Assembly: GCA_011799875.1 (NCBI GenBank)
Contig: CM022302.1
Location: 96,675,494 to 96,739,493 of the forward strand
Length of the DNA stretch: 64,000 bases
Direction of reading: 5' to 3'
From: Thinopyrum elongatum
Lineage: Eukaryota > Streptophyta > Magnoliopsida > Poales > Poaceae
Positions within the stretch are counted from its first letter, which is position 1. Each line of letters begins with the position of its first letter. A model generated the notes under the pieces. It saw only the letters and a list, made by a program, of their open reading frames with translations, did not search any database and was not told where the DNA came from. This document shows, in pieces, positions 33,177-44,876 of the stretch. A program made the position numbers and the translations under genes.

Positions 33177-36056
33177 CTGTTAACTCTGCAGTCCTTCAAC
33201 AACAAGAGCCCATTCAATTGACGAATCAACCAATGAAACAGAACAGAGTGCAAATGTGTCGTACCTCGCCGAGAGGTGGCTGTGTTCGCAGTATCCACCT
33301 CCGCATGCTCCTCATCAACCTGCATGGGTGACATTATTGAAGTAGCAGCTCTGGCACACAATGTTCACTCGGTCAGCAAAGGCATGAAGTTCCGCAGCAG
33401 TAAGAAAGAAAGAGAAAAAGAAGAACACTCACGTCGAAGCGAAAGGCACCGAGACCTTGATTCGAGGGAGAGCCTTCCGAGGTTTCACTGGTGCGACCTT
33501 GGGCTGTTTCGCTGACTTCTTAGTCGGGTCTGGCGTTGCAGTCCGAGTGCATTTTGGATTCCTGACACTCGATGCCACTGCCTTGCCCTGGCTAGCCGCC
33601 GCGTCTTGGGACTGTTTGGATCGACGCTCGGTGCATGGAGGGGACTCGACTACCTCACTCTGCTCCGAGTCATCACTGTTGTCCTTGCTGTCGTCGGCAT
33701 AGTCGATATCAGCACTGCCACCTTCGCTCTCCATTCCTTCAACGAGCTGTTCTCTATTCGGCACAGGCGAATACATCTTCGTGAATGCCTATAGAGCACA
33801 AATATCAAAGTCAGTCGGTTCTCAATACAGTTGCATATTGAAAACAAAAGGTAATACACTCGACAAGTTATGTCTCACCTCTCCTGGAGGATGCTCGGTG
33901 TCGAAAGGCAGAATTCATTTGGATCCACGCGGGTTGTCACGGGCTCCGGTGAAGCTCCTGAACCACTGTGCCACGGTCTCTGTAACATCCCCAGCATCAC
34001 ACTACAGTAATCCCTTATGATCAGTGCTGAGTCATCTTGATTTACAAAGCTTAATCATGTTGGGATAATATCTCAACTCAAATCCCTTCTCTGAATTCTA
34101 TTCAAATTCAAAATGAAATTTAAAGTTGCACAAAAGTTGCTGGAAAAATGTTCATTATTTTGCAAATATTCCAAAACAATTTGATGTTAAGAAAAAGAAC
34201 ATCACTATGTTGCTAAAATGAGCAGTAGCAATTAATCCAGTGCAATTCTAACATTTTAAAATGCTATTCCATTTATGAAAAATTCAATTGGATTCAAATC
34301 TCTCCCAAAATAATTGTGGCAGTGTCATAATTTGCAAAGAATATTTTGGGCCAAGGTTCACATTTTTCAAAAGTCATTTGGTGGCTTAAATGTTTCTGCA
34401 AAAGTGTCTGAAAAAGAAAAACAGAAAAGCAAAACGAGAAAAGGAAAAATGCTACTGTGGACTGGGCCTAAGTGCACAGTGCGGCCCAGCCCACAGCGCA
34501 TGGCTCGCTCCTTCTCTCTCCTTCGCCGTGTCGGCTGCTCCGTGGCCGCCGCGCGCTGCTCCGGCCGTTCATCGACAGCTCGACGCCACCGACGCTCCGG
34601 AGAGGATAAGGCCGAGCCGTTCCTCCCCATGGACTCCTCATCCATTCACCCCCTCCTCCTCGCTCTCCCTCGCTCGCTCTCCACCTCGTCCGACGCGGCC
34701 GTCGCCGTTCGCTGTCGATCCCGCGGCCACCGCCACCACGAGGCCTCACTGTCATGTCCCTTGTCTCCGCCGTCGTCGTCCACTTCGTCTTCGTCCATGA
34801 ACGCGAGCTGGGAGCCGCTGCATAGGGCGAATCGAGCCGCCCCCTTTGCTTCGGTCGCCGGCGCTTCTCCGACGAACGTCGCCATTCTGCTGCTACTAAG
34901 CCCTCGCCGATCCTTCCTTGATCTCCTCGGTGAGCACCCGCGTCGATCCCCTCTTTTCCCTGCTTCTTTTCCTCGCTCGTAGCTGTTGTTTTCGTCGAGA
35001 CCATACCTGCCGCCGTAGTCGTGCTCGCCGCCATAGCCACTGCTGCCGCAGCTCGAGACCGAGCTCGCTACCGAGCTCCTGGAGCTCAAGGAGTCCAGCG
35101 AGCCCCCACGCGCGTTTCCCTGTGCCCCCTAGTGACAATCCCGAGCGCGACCGAACTCCAGCGCCGCTCGTGAGCTCGCCGCCGACGAATCCGACCACCC
35201 CAGCTCGCTAGACTTGCACCGTTCGATGCGGCTTGCTCCGCTCGTTCGGACAAGCCCAACCGCGCGCCAAATGGTCACCGGACGGTGATTTCCGACCACC
35301 CCCGCCGTGCGCCGCCGCGCGAAATGGTCGCCAGAGTAACTCCGGTGATGGCGTCCGACGTGGCACCGCGTGGCCTCCCCTGTGAGGCTGACGTGTGGGC
35401 CTGGTGGGTCCTGTTGACTGGTTTGACCCAGTCAACTGCTGATTAGGCACCCCTGTGCCACTGACGTGCGGACCCCATCACTTAATTAGTCTAACTAAAA
35501 CAATTTCTAAAATAAACTTAATTAGTTAATCTAATTATCCACTGACATGTGGGGCCTTGCTACTAATTAACCTCTGATTAGTTTTAAATGAATTCTGTTA
35601 GGCCACTGTCTATGACAGGTGGGCCCCACTGGTCAGTTTGACCAGTCAGCGGGTCAGTTGACTGCTGACATCATATTCCATTTCTGGAAATTCCAATTAA
35701 TTTAAATAAATCCAAGAAGTACTAGAATCTTTGAAAAATCGTAGAAAATAATCCGTAGCTCGGATGGAAAAACTTTGTACATGAAAGTTGCTTAGAAAAA
35801 TCCCACGAATCCAATCGTGCCATCTGTTTCCATGTCGGGACCCTCTAAGTAGGTGAACCCACAACTTTTTGTCCATTTTTGGTAGATGAATAGTGCATAT
35901 ATACTGGTTAATAAATCCAACTTTAATCCTAAAATAACTGAAATGATTTAGACATGTCTTTAGGCAACCCTGCACTGCACGTTAGCATGATATGCTCTGT
36001 GTTGCATATGTTTGCTGTGTATTTATCTGTTTCCTCCCCCTCTTCTCTCTTAGTAG

Positions 36057-36146
36057 ACCCCGACACTGACGTAGTCCCAGAGACCGATGCAGCTCCGGAG
36101 ATCGACTACGCCCCTGACGACCAGACCTTTGCCTCAGAGCTTCCAG
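36057..36146 (+). other. Exon-like coding segment 1 in giant LTR, intact copy
   Basis: A 90-nt open segment after acceptor ctcttagtag and before a GC-type donor (ccag/gcaagc). It encodes an acidic peptide (VPETDAAPEIDYAPDDQTF). Same length and phase as 840-929 in the other LTR. Confidence 0.45.
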
Positions 36147-36456
36147 GCAAGCACCCCCCCTTGAACATGCCGATATCGCCTATTCTTTCCCTCTTATGCT
36201 TGCATTAGAAATTGTTGCTGCTACTGCTTATCCTATTTCTGATGCATAGCCTGTTTTTGTAACTGTTGTTGATACCTACCTGCTTATCCTAAACTGCTTA
36301 GTATAGGCTGGATAGAGAACCACCAGAGACCCCACTTTGTCCCAGTTGCCCCGCTGGATTATCAGATGACTCGATCAACGTGATCGATAACCAGGCCCCG
36401 GCACCGCACATCACCCCCCTTAGTTGTACGACACTGTAGCGTTACTATCAAGTGCC

Positions 36457-36657
36457 GAGGGTGATACCTCGTTTAGCACTTCTGATGTTAACTCTGTAGA
36501 GTAGCTATTGGGTCATGGTCATCGCGGGTGATTCCTCCGTCACCACTCCCGATAACGACGCCGTCGTGCAACACCTCAAGTGTGAACCTCGAGGGTGATT
36601 CCTCCAAAGTTCACCTTGACGACTACATCAGGTGGAATCCATCGAGGGTGATTCCTT
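36457..36657. repeat. GAGGGTGATnCCTC motifs, second LTR copy
   Basis: Three copies with the full GAGG...CCTC or near it (36457, 36591, 36644) and one variant with gcgg (36524), in the same order as at 1239-1437. Confidence 0.6.
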
Positions 36658-37709
36658 GGGTTTCCCCCTGGTGTTTGGACACACGGTTACTTTGACTTAA
36701 CACAGAACCATGATGACATTGGGTCGGCCCTGAGGGGTACCCGCGAGTGTTGGGAAGTCGGGTTGACCGGGAGGGTACCCGAGAGATAATTACGAGGCAT
36801 GGCCGGGCATTCTTAGCCCTTGCAGCAAGTCCTCGAGACGGGGCGACGGGGTCACATCGATCGTGAGTCTCTGCTCGTTACTGCACACCCCCAATACACT
36901 AACGAGTTGGATATTTGATCCGGCTAGGCCTTTGGCCTGATAGCACTAACCATCACGTGGGAACAGTTATGGGCACTCTACGTCGTATGCATCAGCCAAG
37001 GGTTAGTGGACGTCAGCGACTGAGCGGCGCGCGCCGGGTTGGACCGCGTTAAGCAACCGCCTTGATAGTGTGGGTTGCTAGGTCTGCTCACGACCGCCCT
37101 CGCAACATGCAGGAGCGCCCAGGGCGATGGCCCAAGACCCCTGGGTGCATAGGTTTAGTCCGGCGTGCTGACCTCTCTTTTAAGCTTAGGTCGGGTTGCG
37201 GCGTATCGTTTGGACGAGGCCGGGCATGACCCAAAAAAGTGTGTCCGGCCGGAGTTAATCGAGCGTGGTGGGTAAGTTGGTGCACCCCTGCAGGGAAGAA
37301 CTAATCTATGCATAGCCGGATCCTCGGTAACGAACGCTCGGAGTTGTATCCCGATCGATACAACTAGAACTGGATACTTGAGATGAGATATGGATAGTAT
37401 GGCTCTGGGATTGCTTTCTAACAGGGAGTCGAGGAAGGATCTCTGGGCGAGGTTGATAATACTACTAATACTTTATACTGTGCTAATCTACACTCTTCTA
37501 ATGCTGCAAGACCGCTGAAGATGCTAGTCTTCGATAGGACTAGGCCTTCCTTCTATTCTGGCATTTCTGCAGCCCAGTACACATATACAGCCTTTTCCCT
37601 TTGATAACAGTGCATATGTAGTGTAGATCCTTGCTTGCTGAGTACTTTGGATGAATACTCACGGTTGCTTTGCTTCCTCTTTTTCCCCATACCCGAATGA
37701 TGCATCCAG

Positions 37710-37801
37710 ACCACGGAGCCCCGGAGCCAGCCATCCCCGCCGACGACTACTACTACCCCGAGGGTGGATACTACTTTGAGTTGGCTGACGACCAGGAGTA
37801 G
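37710..37801 (+). other. Exon-like coding segment 2 in giant LTR, intact copy
   Basis: A segment open to its TAG at 37799-37801, after acceptor tgcatccag. The peptide is acidic and Tyr-rich (ADDYYYPEGGYYFELADDQE). Its leading AC completes the codon opened by the final G of the 36057-36146 segment. Confidence 0.45.
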
Positions 37802-39056
37802 GTTCGGAGGGTCCCAGGCAGGAGGCCTGCGCCTTTTCGATCGTAGTGTTTCATTATGTGTACTCAGCTATCTGGTTCTTCCGTTAACGCTTGTAAGCGA
37901 GCTTATGTATTCGAGCCCTCGAGGCCCCTGGCTTGTAATATAAAGCCTGTATGACTTTATTTATGTTTTAGAGTTGTGTTGTGATATCTTCAAGTGAGTC
38001 CTTAGGCTTGATCGTGTGCATTTGCGTGTATGGTTAGTGCATGATTAAGCCCGGGGCATCACAGTCTCCTCCTTGACTTCCTCTGGATGGATCCGAGCGG
38101 TGTCGTCTGCACTTGAATACAGCCACATGGGGTGGTCGTGTGCTTGCAGAGGCTAGATGCGTCGACTGAGGAACACCTCCAACAGATCCAAGCCTGTCAC
38201 CCCACCCCGGATCAACTCAACTATAGCTTCTACCAAGATCCCCACCTCAGCTTTCTCCTCCTTGTCCACTGTCAGCGAGCGAGGAGCACTGAGTCTCACC
38301 AACAAGAAAGGAGGAAGGCCAGTCGATGAGCCAGGGGTCGGAACATCGTTGCAGTAAAACCAGGTCGACTGCCAACCCATAACTGACTCGGGAAAGGTCA
38401 TAGAAGGGAAGGCACTTCTACCTCTCATCTGGACACCTAAGCCCCCACACAGCTGGATCACATGGGTCCTCGCATCACTCGGATTCGCTTTCTTAACCGA
38501 CTGAGAGCGGCATGTGAAGATGTGTTTGAACAACCCCCAGTGGGGGCGACAACCCAAGAAATTTTCACACATTGAGACGAAGGCAACGAGGTATGATATG
38601 GCATTCGGATGGAGGTGGTGGATTTGCGCACCGAAGAAATTAAGGAAACCACGGAAAACGGATGAGGGGGCAAGGAAAAACCTCTCTCACGTGAGTGAGG
38701 AGGAGGACACGTTCTTCAGGGCGCGGTGCAGGCTCAACCTCCCCCTCCGGCAGCCTCCAAGAACAGGGGACGAACAGGCCATCGGCGGTGAGCCCCTCGA
38801 GGTCCTTTGTCGTGACCGTCGAGGGTAGCCAGTCGCCCTGGATCTAGCCCAGTGGCAGAGTGGGCCGGGAGCTCAACGCCTTCTTCCCCTTGACCACCTT
38901 CTTGGCGCGCTCCAGCTTCGCCGTCTTATCCTTCGCCATCTCTGCGGTGGTCGTCGGAGCCGAGCGAGGCGGCACAACGCAGGGGTGGAAGAGGCAGAGA
39001 GACAAGGTGGAGAGGGGAAAAGAGGATAGCGCTGTTGCACACCTCGTCCGCGTCAT

Positions 39057-39064
39057 CCTTTATA
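39057..39064 (-). promoter_or_regulatory. TATA box of the Tat antisense ORF
   Basis: TATAAAGG on the minus strand in a GC-rich setting, about 120 bp upstream of the ATG at 38939. The spacing fits a leader of roughly 90 nt. Confidence 0.5.
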
Positions 39065-39492
39065 CCCGCACTCCCAAGTCACTGACCTGTGGGCCAGCAG
39101 GATCCCAGCGCATCCCACAACCGGCGCCTGCTTGATACATGACGATAAAGGGGGAGCAAAAATCAAGGAGCCCCCCCCACTTGCCCCACTTACCGCGCTG
39201 TAGCCGGCCCGTGCGCTTCTCCAAATTTTCAAATCCCACGAAATCCGGGATCTGGAAGAGCAATCGATCACATTAGAGATATCCACATTCATTCGGGTCG
39301 GATCCAGCGCTCTACAACTCACAGCTTGTCTCACTCGGACACTTAACAAGCCAGAATCGATCGAGGCGATTGACAAAGGATCTAGCAGCACATGTACCTA
39401 CAGACCTCTAAGAAATGTCTCCGAGGCATTAAGTCTGGTCTGAATCAGCTTCAATCCTTTCTCACTCGAACCCTGATCCATTCGGGGGCTAA

Positions 39493-40077
39493 TGATGATG
39501 GCATGTACCTAGGGTAGGGTCCTAGGCCTGACCTACATGACCTACCCAAGGACACTACATATGAGGATCCAAGATTTACATCGTTAGAAAGGAGGTGTCG
39601 ACTGGAATGACCGCAACATGCAAGTCACTCGACACAAGATCCACTCGGTTACTCCTCCACCACTTGATCGTCTTAATTCACTCGGAGTACCTGATTTCAC
39701 TCGAAGAACAAAAGACCTAGAGCCAGTCCAGGATGGCAACAGTCAGGCGATCAGTTCGTCTCTGTAATGATCATTAAGTGTAGGCATTATCAGTAACGCC
39801 CGCACCTTTACTGTCTCATTGAACTCTTGCATTACGGAGGCTTATGAGGGGTCAAAGGACTCTATATAAGCCACCCCTCCACTCCTGCACAAGGGTTCAC
39901 ACCCCCTGTAACTCAACACTTCATACAACAAAGCTCCCGTAGCACTGAGACGTAGGGTCGTTACCTCCTCCGAGAGGGGCCTGAACTCATAAATCCGAGT
40001 GTACAACCTCGCCGTAGCTAGACTCTGCCCTCTCCTACGTACCCCTAACCTCTACTGTCAGATTCGTTCCCATGACA
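39493..40077 (+). repeat. Tat element 3' LTR
   Basis: 585 bp, TGATGATGGCATG to CCCATGACA, preceded by polypurine tract ttcgggggctaa (39481-39492) and followed by TSD gctcc. Confidence 0.92.
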
Positions 40078-40082
40078 GCTCC

Positions 40083-40683
40083 CACTCACTTTCTTGTAAA
40101 TACAGGCTTCACCGTAAGTCTGTATAAACCATATGCTTTGATCACCTCATCAAAGCTATATTCCAACTCTGAGATGCTTGCACCAGTCCATATATGGATC
40201 ACTGGAGCTTGCACACTTTGTTAGTACCTTTAGGATCGACAAAACCTTCTGGTTGCATCATATACAACTCTTCTTTAAGAAATCCATTAAGGAATGCAGT
40301 TTTGATGTCCATTTGCCAGATTTCATAATCATAAAATGCGGCAATTGCTAACATGATTCAGACAGACTTAAGCATCGCTACGGGTGAGAAAGTTTCATCG
40401 TAGTCAACCCCTTGAACTTGTCAAAAACCTTTTGCGACAAGTCGAGCTTTGTAGACAGTAACATTACCATCAGCGTCAGTCTTCTTCTTGAAGATCCATT
40501 TATTCTCTATGGCTTGCCGATCATCGGGCAAGTCCACCAAAGTCCACACTTTGTTCTCATACATGGATCCTATCTCAGATTTCATGGCCTCAAGCCATCT
40601 GTCGGAATCTGGGCTTATCATAGCTTCTTCATAGTTCGTAGGTCCGCCTTGGTCTAATAACATGACTTCTAGGAAAGGATTAC
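40083..40683 (-). pseudogene. Angela-like copia pol: RT N-terminal half
   Basis: Reading leftwards it encodes the start of copia RT (WLEAMKSEIGSMYENKVWTL, NKWIFKKKTDADGNVTVYKA, ARLVAKGF). After a stop at 40421 it continues with QVQGVDYDETFSPVA, MDIKTAFLNG and SIYGLVQASQSWN, with further stops. It joins exactly to 8890 once the Tat element and one TSD are removed. On the right it is cut by the SIRE/Maximus-like LTR at 40684, leaving 5-bp flank attac. Confidence 0.9.
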
Positions 40684-42023
40684 TGTAAGTGCATCTAGTG
40701 CCACCCCTAGTTGATTTTGGAGTATTGACGACAAACGTAGTTGAGGGACTAATGTGTTTGTGAGAATTGCAGGATAACACAGGTAGAAGTCCCTCATTGA
40801 TTCGGTTTTCCTACTAGAGATGACCCCTAAAAATGTATGATGACATTGAAGACAATGGTGGTTCGTGAAGACATTCACGTTGAAGATAATGACGTGTGAA
40901 GATGTTCACTTGAAGACTATGGAGTGCGAGGACATAGTTTATTTCGTAGTTTCCCTTTCTTCTTGAGTCATAGGAACCACTGAACTGTTAAGTGGGGCCC
41001 AAGTGAACAAAGTCAGAAGACTGACGTGATGCTCAACCCAAATCCTATGTCTTCGAGCAAAGACAATGAGAGCAAATCTTATCCAGAGTTGGATGAGTCA
41101 GCTTTGCTTGTAGCCCAAGTCAAGCTGCCACATGTGTTTGAAATCCGACCATTGGACACATGTCGGTTCCTTAGTGACCCAGGGTCATTTCGGACATATC
41201 ATGTCGGGTTGCCTCCTGGCTATAAATAGCCCACCCTCTACACCATAAATTGGTGGTTGCTCAGAGTTAGTGCACGGCTTTTGTCGTTTGAGAGAAACCC
41301 ACCTCCGAAGCCTTTGAGAGAGAGAGAGAGATCCTTGCGATGACAAAGCCCAAAACACCCAGAGCCAAAGAGTGTGAGGCATCACGGAAGTCTTTCTGTC
41401 TGCGTGACCTGAAGACTTGTTACACTTGAGGACTATGCATCCTCCAGCTGGTTAGGCATCACGTTCTGAGCATCCAAGAGTCATTGTGGATCGTCGATGA
41501 ATGGAGTCTGTGAAGGTTTGGAAGTCTACCTTGAAGACTTACCCGAGTGATTGGGCGAGGACTGGGTGTCCTTAGCTCAAGGGGAATAAGGTGAAGACAT
41601 GGTCTTCTGAGTTCAATCTCAGCCTCCCTAACCAGACGTACAGTTGTCACAGCAACTGGAATTGGTCTACCAAATCCTTGTCCTCACCAAGCTACTGGTT
41701 CTATCCCCCACCTCCTTTACATTTCAGTTTGACTTCGTGAAGTCATTGCTTGCTTGCCTGATCTGTTTGACTTCACTGTGCGAAGACTATTACCTGTTTG
41801 GCTTCATACTATCTTCCATTCTGATCTGTTCTACCTAGCTGCCATTAGTCTTTGTGCTTTCTCTATATTGTTTACTTGACTTTGGTCTGTCTAGAGTAGT
41901 TTATCTTCCGCTGCATATCATACAGGTTCAATTTGAGTGTTTGTCTTCAAAGACCTCGTGATTTGAAGACTTTCATAAAAATCGCCTATTCACCCTCCCT
42001 CTAGTCGATAACTAGCACTTTCA
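40684..42023 (+). repeat. SIRE/Maximus-like 5' LTR
   Basis: 1340 bp, TGTAAGTGCATCTAG to AGCACTTTCA, directly followed by the primer site. A TATAAATA box lies at 41221-41228. The motifs gaagact/gaagaca recur often. Confidence 0.88.
41221..41228 (+). promoter_or_regulatory. LTR TATA box
   Basis: TATAAATA preceded by a GC-rich stretch (gttgcctcctggc); likely core promoter of the element. Confidence 0.6.
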
Positions 42024-42025
42024 AT

Positions 42026-42037
42026 TGGTATCAGAGC
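42026..42037 (+). promoter_or_regulatory. Primer binding site (initiator methionine tRNA)
   Basis: TGGTATCAGAGC, 3 bp after the LTR, the standard copia site complementary to the initiator tRNA-Met 3' end. Confidence 0.85.
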
Positions 42038-42089
42038 AAGGTGCTCCCTTGTTCTGTGTGATTCGGTTTAACCAACTGGAGTTTTAGCT

Positions 42090-44876
42090 ATGTCGACTGC
42101 AGGGATAATCAAGGTCTCCACTGCGTGCCCCGTCTTTGATGGCACTGATTACCCCTACTGGAAGAATAAGATGCGCATGCATCTTGAAGCCATTGACATT
42201 GACCTCTGGTATGTTGTCAAGACAGGCGTTCCCAAGGTCAGTGAAGGTGTCACTGCTGCTGATGTCAAGAGGTTCGCGCAACTGGACTCAACCGCCAAGA
42301 ACATCATCTGTGGTCATCTGACTAAAGGACAGTATGGCCGAGTGACTGCACTGGAAACTGCGAAGCTAGTCTGGGACTGGCTGTCCAAGGTCAACGAAGA
42401 CGTCTCAACCTAGAGAGACTCAAGGATTGATGTTTTTCGTAATCTCTTCAATCGCTTCAAGAGGAATGACAATGAGAATGTCCAGCTCATGTTCGACCGC
42501 CTCACTGATATCACAAATGAGCTTCGCGCACTTGGCGCCACTGAGATCACCAAGCATGAAATTGTGAAGAAGCTACTAAGATCACTTGACAGCTCATTTG
42601 ACACCTTGCCCCTGATGATTCAAGAACGCCCTGACTTCAGAGATCTCGATCCGTCTGACATACTTGAGAGGCTCAACACACATGAGTTCCAGCTATCTGA
42701 GAAGAGAGATATCTACGGCCCCAACTATGGCCGATCCCGTGCTTTGAAGGCAAAAGCTGTCTCCTCATCTAAAGAAGAAGAATCTGACTGCAGTTCTGGT
42801 GATCCTGAAGACATTGGCATTGCTTGTGAAGAAGTTCCAAAAGTTCTCCAAGAAGAATCGCTTCGGAAAGTCTTCAAGATCCAACTCAAGAAATGATGAG
42901 ACTTTCTCTCATGACTACAAGAAGAGAACATGCCACAAATGCAAGAAGCCAGGCCACTACATATCTGAATGTCCTCAATGGGACAAGGAAGCCAAGAAAA
43001 AGAAGAAGATCAAGGAATATGATTCTGACGACAAGAAGAAGAAGAAATCTTCAAAGTCTTCTTCAAAGTCTTCATCATACAAGAAGAGCTCGTCTGGCAA
43101 GGCTCATGCATTCATTGGCAGGGAGATGGATTCAGAGGAGGAGTCTACTTCTGAGGAGGCAGAGGTGGAGTCTGAGGAGGAGTCTAATTCAGGCGTGGCA
43201 AGCCTGGCTCTAGCTTCGGCATTCGTCGCCAAGTCTATCTTCAACACTGAAGATATTGGTCACGCCGCCAACGCTGAAGCCGATGATGAGGACGACTCTA
43301 CTCCTACCTACTGCTTCATGGCACGAGGTGCCAAGGTAAACTCACGCAATGCTTACTTTCAAACCTCCAGTGAAGATGACTCTGAATGTGAATCTAAACC
43401 CAGCTATAAGACTCTTGCTAAAATTGCAACTGAACAACAAACTGCTATGGAACATATTCAAAAGTTGCTAGACAAAAGTGATGACCTGTTGGACGAGGAA
43501 ATGAATCGAACTCAGTCCTTAATAGAAGACATCAAAAATCTTCATGTTAAGTATGAGGAACTTGAAAGTCGTCATGAAACCCTCTTAGCCACTCATGAGA
43601 AGCTTTCCTATGATTATCTTCAAAGGAAGCAAGATCTAGAGAAACTAAGAGCATCTCACGAAGATCTTCAAAAGGAGAACGATTCACTACTCGCTTAATA
43701 GATCAGTTCCGCTCAGGAAGATTTTGTACCACCATGTTTAAAAATGTCTTGAGCATGATAATGCTATCTCTATTGCTGAATGTTCTACTACTTCTGAAGT
43801 TGCAATATCTTCAACTATTGATGTGGTAACTAACCCCTCTTCTGAGGATACCACTACTATTGCTGATGAAAATGACAGGTTGAAGACATTGCTTGAAATA
43901 GGCATGTACAAAAGCCTCAAAGGGCATCAGACACTATGCGATGTCCTCAAGAAACAGATTCTGAACTGAAACCCTAGGAAAGAGGGTGTTGGTTTCAAGA
44001 GGAAAATGAATGCTGATGGTTCTTACTGGATGCCTAGCAGTACCCCAAAACCACATGGGTTGCTGCAAAGGGACCTTCAGTGGATCCATCTACTTTATCT
44101 GGCTTCACTTGTGCTAACCCCATTATCATTGATGAGTCCTTTGACTCCAATTATAAGCTGTTTAAAAATCAGAATGGTGAAGTGTTTGCCAGGTTTATTG
44201 GTACTAACTGCAGGAATGGGCCACCTTTGAAGAAGATCTGGGTGCCCAAGAGTTGTCTTGAGAAACTTCCTGTGAATGTCATGATGACACCACTAGGGAA
44301 GAAGACAAACCCCAGACCAAAGGCTTCACATGGCCCAAAGGCTTCATACAGATAGAGGACCTCACAAGGTCACCCTAACGCCAATGTTTTGCAGGAAAAC
44401 TATCATCAGACTCATGAATATGAGCGTGTTTCTTCTAACCGCTATGTTCACAGATCAAAGAACTTTTCTGCATATTCTTATGAGTATTATTCACCTCGTG
44501 CAAAACTATTTGCTAGGGCTCCCAAGCCAAAGTTCTTGGATGCTGCACTTAGACTCATTACTTCTAAGCCACCCCTTAAGATGTGGGTGGTTAAGAAGAA
44601 TTAACTTCTCTTGTAGGGAAAGGTCTCCAGCCGAAAATCACAGACCTCTGAGGACATTGCTGGGGACCTAAAACATCTTGTGGGACACAAGATAAAATGC
44701 CAAAATGGTCTTACCATTTATTTTGTCCCTGGGTTTCTTGACAAGCATCCTATCTTACCATCCAAGAATCTTAATTTTGATAATATGCTTGTTCGTTATA
44801 TGTTTGTGCTTCACAATACTCTTGGTAAAGCCTATCCCGCTAACTGCACTGTAGGGTACGACTCTGAAAGCTACTG
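42090..44876 (+). pseudogene. SIRE/Maximus-like gag with zinc knuckle
   Basis: Starts at ATG 42090 (MSTAGIIKVSTACPVFDGTD). The UBN2-type copia gag domain follows (YPYWKNKMRMHLEAIDIDLW), with a TAG at 42411, and continues to SEKRDIYGPNYGRSRALKAK. A +1 shift near 42800-42890 moves to the frame with KKFQKFSKKNRFGKSS and the zinc knuckle CHKCKKPGHYISEC (42931-42972). Then come a Lys/Ser-rich and acidic region, and a coiled coil (about 43440-43690) ending at 43698. The remainder to 44876 (NADGSYW, GLTIYFVPGF) is damaged. An extra T near 44876 shifts into the pol frame. Confidence 0.87.

Larger units (their letters stand above)
33981..38063 (+). mobile_element. Complete 4083-bp giant solo LTR
   Basis: It starts TGTAACATCC and ends GGCATCACA, with perfect TSD gtctc (33976-33980 and 38064-38068), inserted in the Tat antisense ORF. 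With TG...CA ends, a 5-bp TSD, no primer site and no internal gag-pol, it is best read as a solo LTR left by recombination between two LTRs. It has an AT-rich first 480 bp, then a very GC-rich 34480-35450, then an AT-rich part with tgacatgtggggcc-type motifs, followed by the exon-like segments. Sukkula-like by size and start; family unverified. Confidence 0.85.
27369..38939 (-). pseudogene. Tat antisense ORF (Transposase_28-like), interrupted and broken
   Basis: Reading leftwards from the ATG at 38937-38939 (MAKDKTAKLERAKKVVKGKK), the N-terminal part matches the putative gypsy-type transposon family (SRPTLPLG, SWRLPEGEVEPAP, FLGCRPHWGLFKHIFTCRSQS). It continues to 38069, jumps the solo LTR and resumes as VAQWFRSFTGARDNPRG at 33975. 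Exon-like blocks follow at about 33790-33427 (acidic, MYSPVPNREQLVEG), 33355-33250 and, after the BARE element, 29620-29150 (SKLAYDASTTLQANVR). Coiled-coil-like pieces lie at 28230-27745 and 27632-27369. Several frameshifts and stops make it a pseudogene. Its role in intact elements is unknown; exon borders here are my inference from GT/AG signals. Confidence 0.75.
8891..40077 (+). mobile_element. Tat-type Ty3-gypsy retrotransposon (host of nested insertions)
   Basis: It has two 585-bp LTRs (8891-9475 and 39493-40077), a primer binding site, gag-PR-RT-RH-IN on the plus strand, a tandem-repeat array after IN and a long antisense ORF, the arrangement of the grass RIRE2/Tat lineage. A perfect 5-bp TSD, gctcc, lies at 8886-8890 and 40078-40082. 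The span is inflated by the insertions at 14229-24610, 29622-33176 and 33981-38063; without them the element is about 13 kb. By hand count the LTRs differ at about 31 of 585 sites. All coding regions are broken. Confidence 0.92.

Noticed and set aside
34314..34982. 222-codon open frame in the giant LTR
   Set aside because: Ser/Arg-rich translation of GC-rich DNA that is open in several frames on both strands; the other LTR copy does not cover it for comparison.
40421..40780. Single 119-residue protein
   Set aside because: Its first third is antisense SIRE/Maximus LTR; only the part from 40683 leftwards is copia RT.
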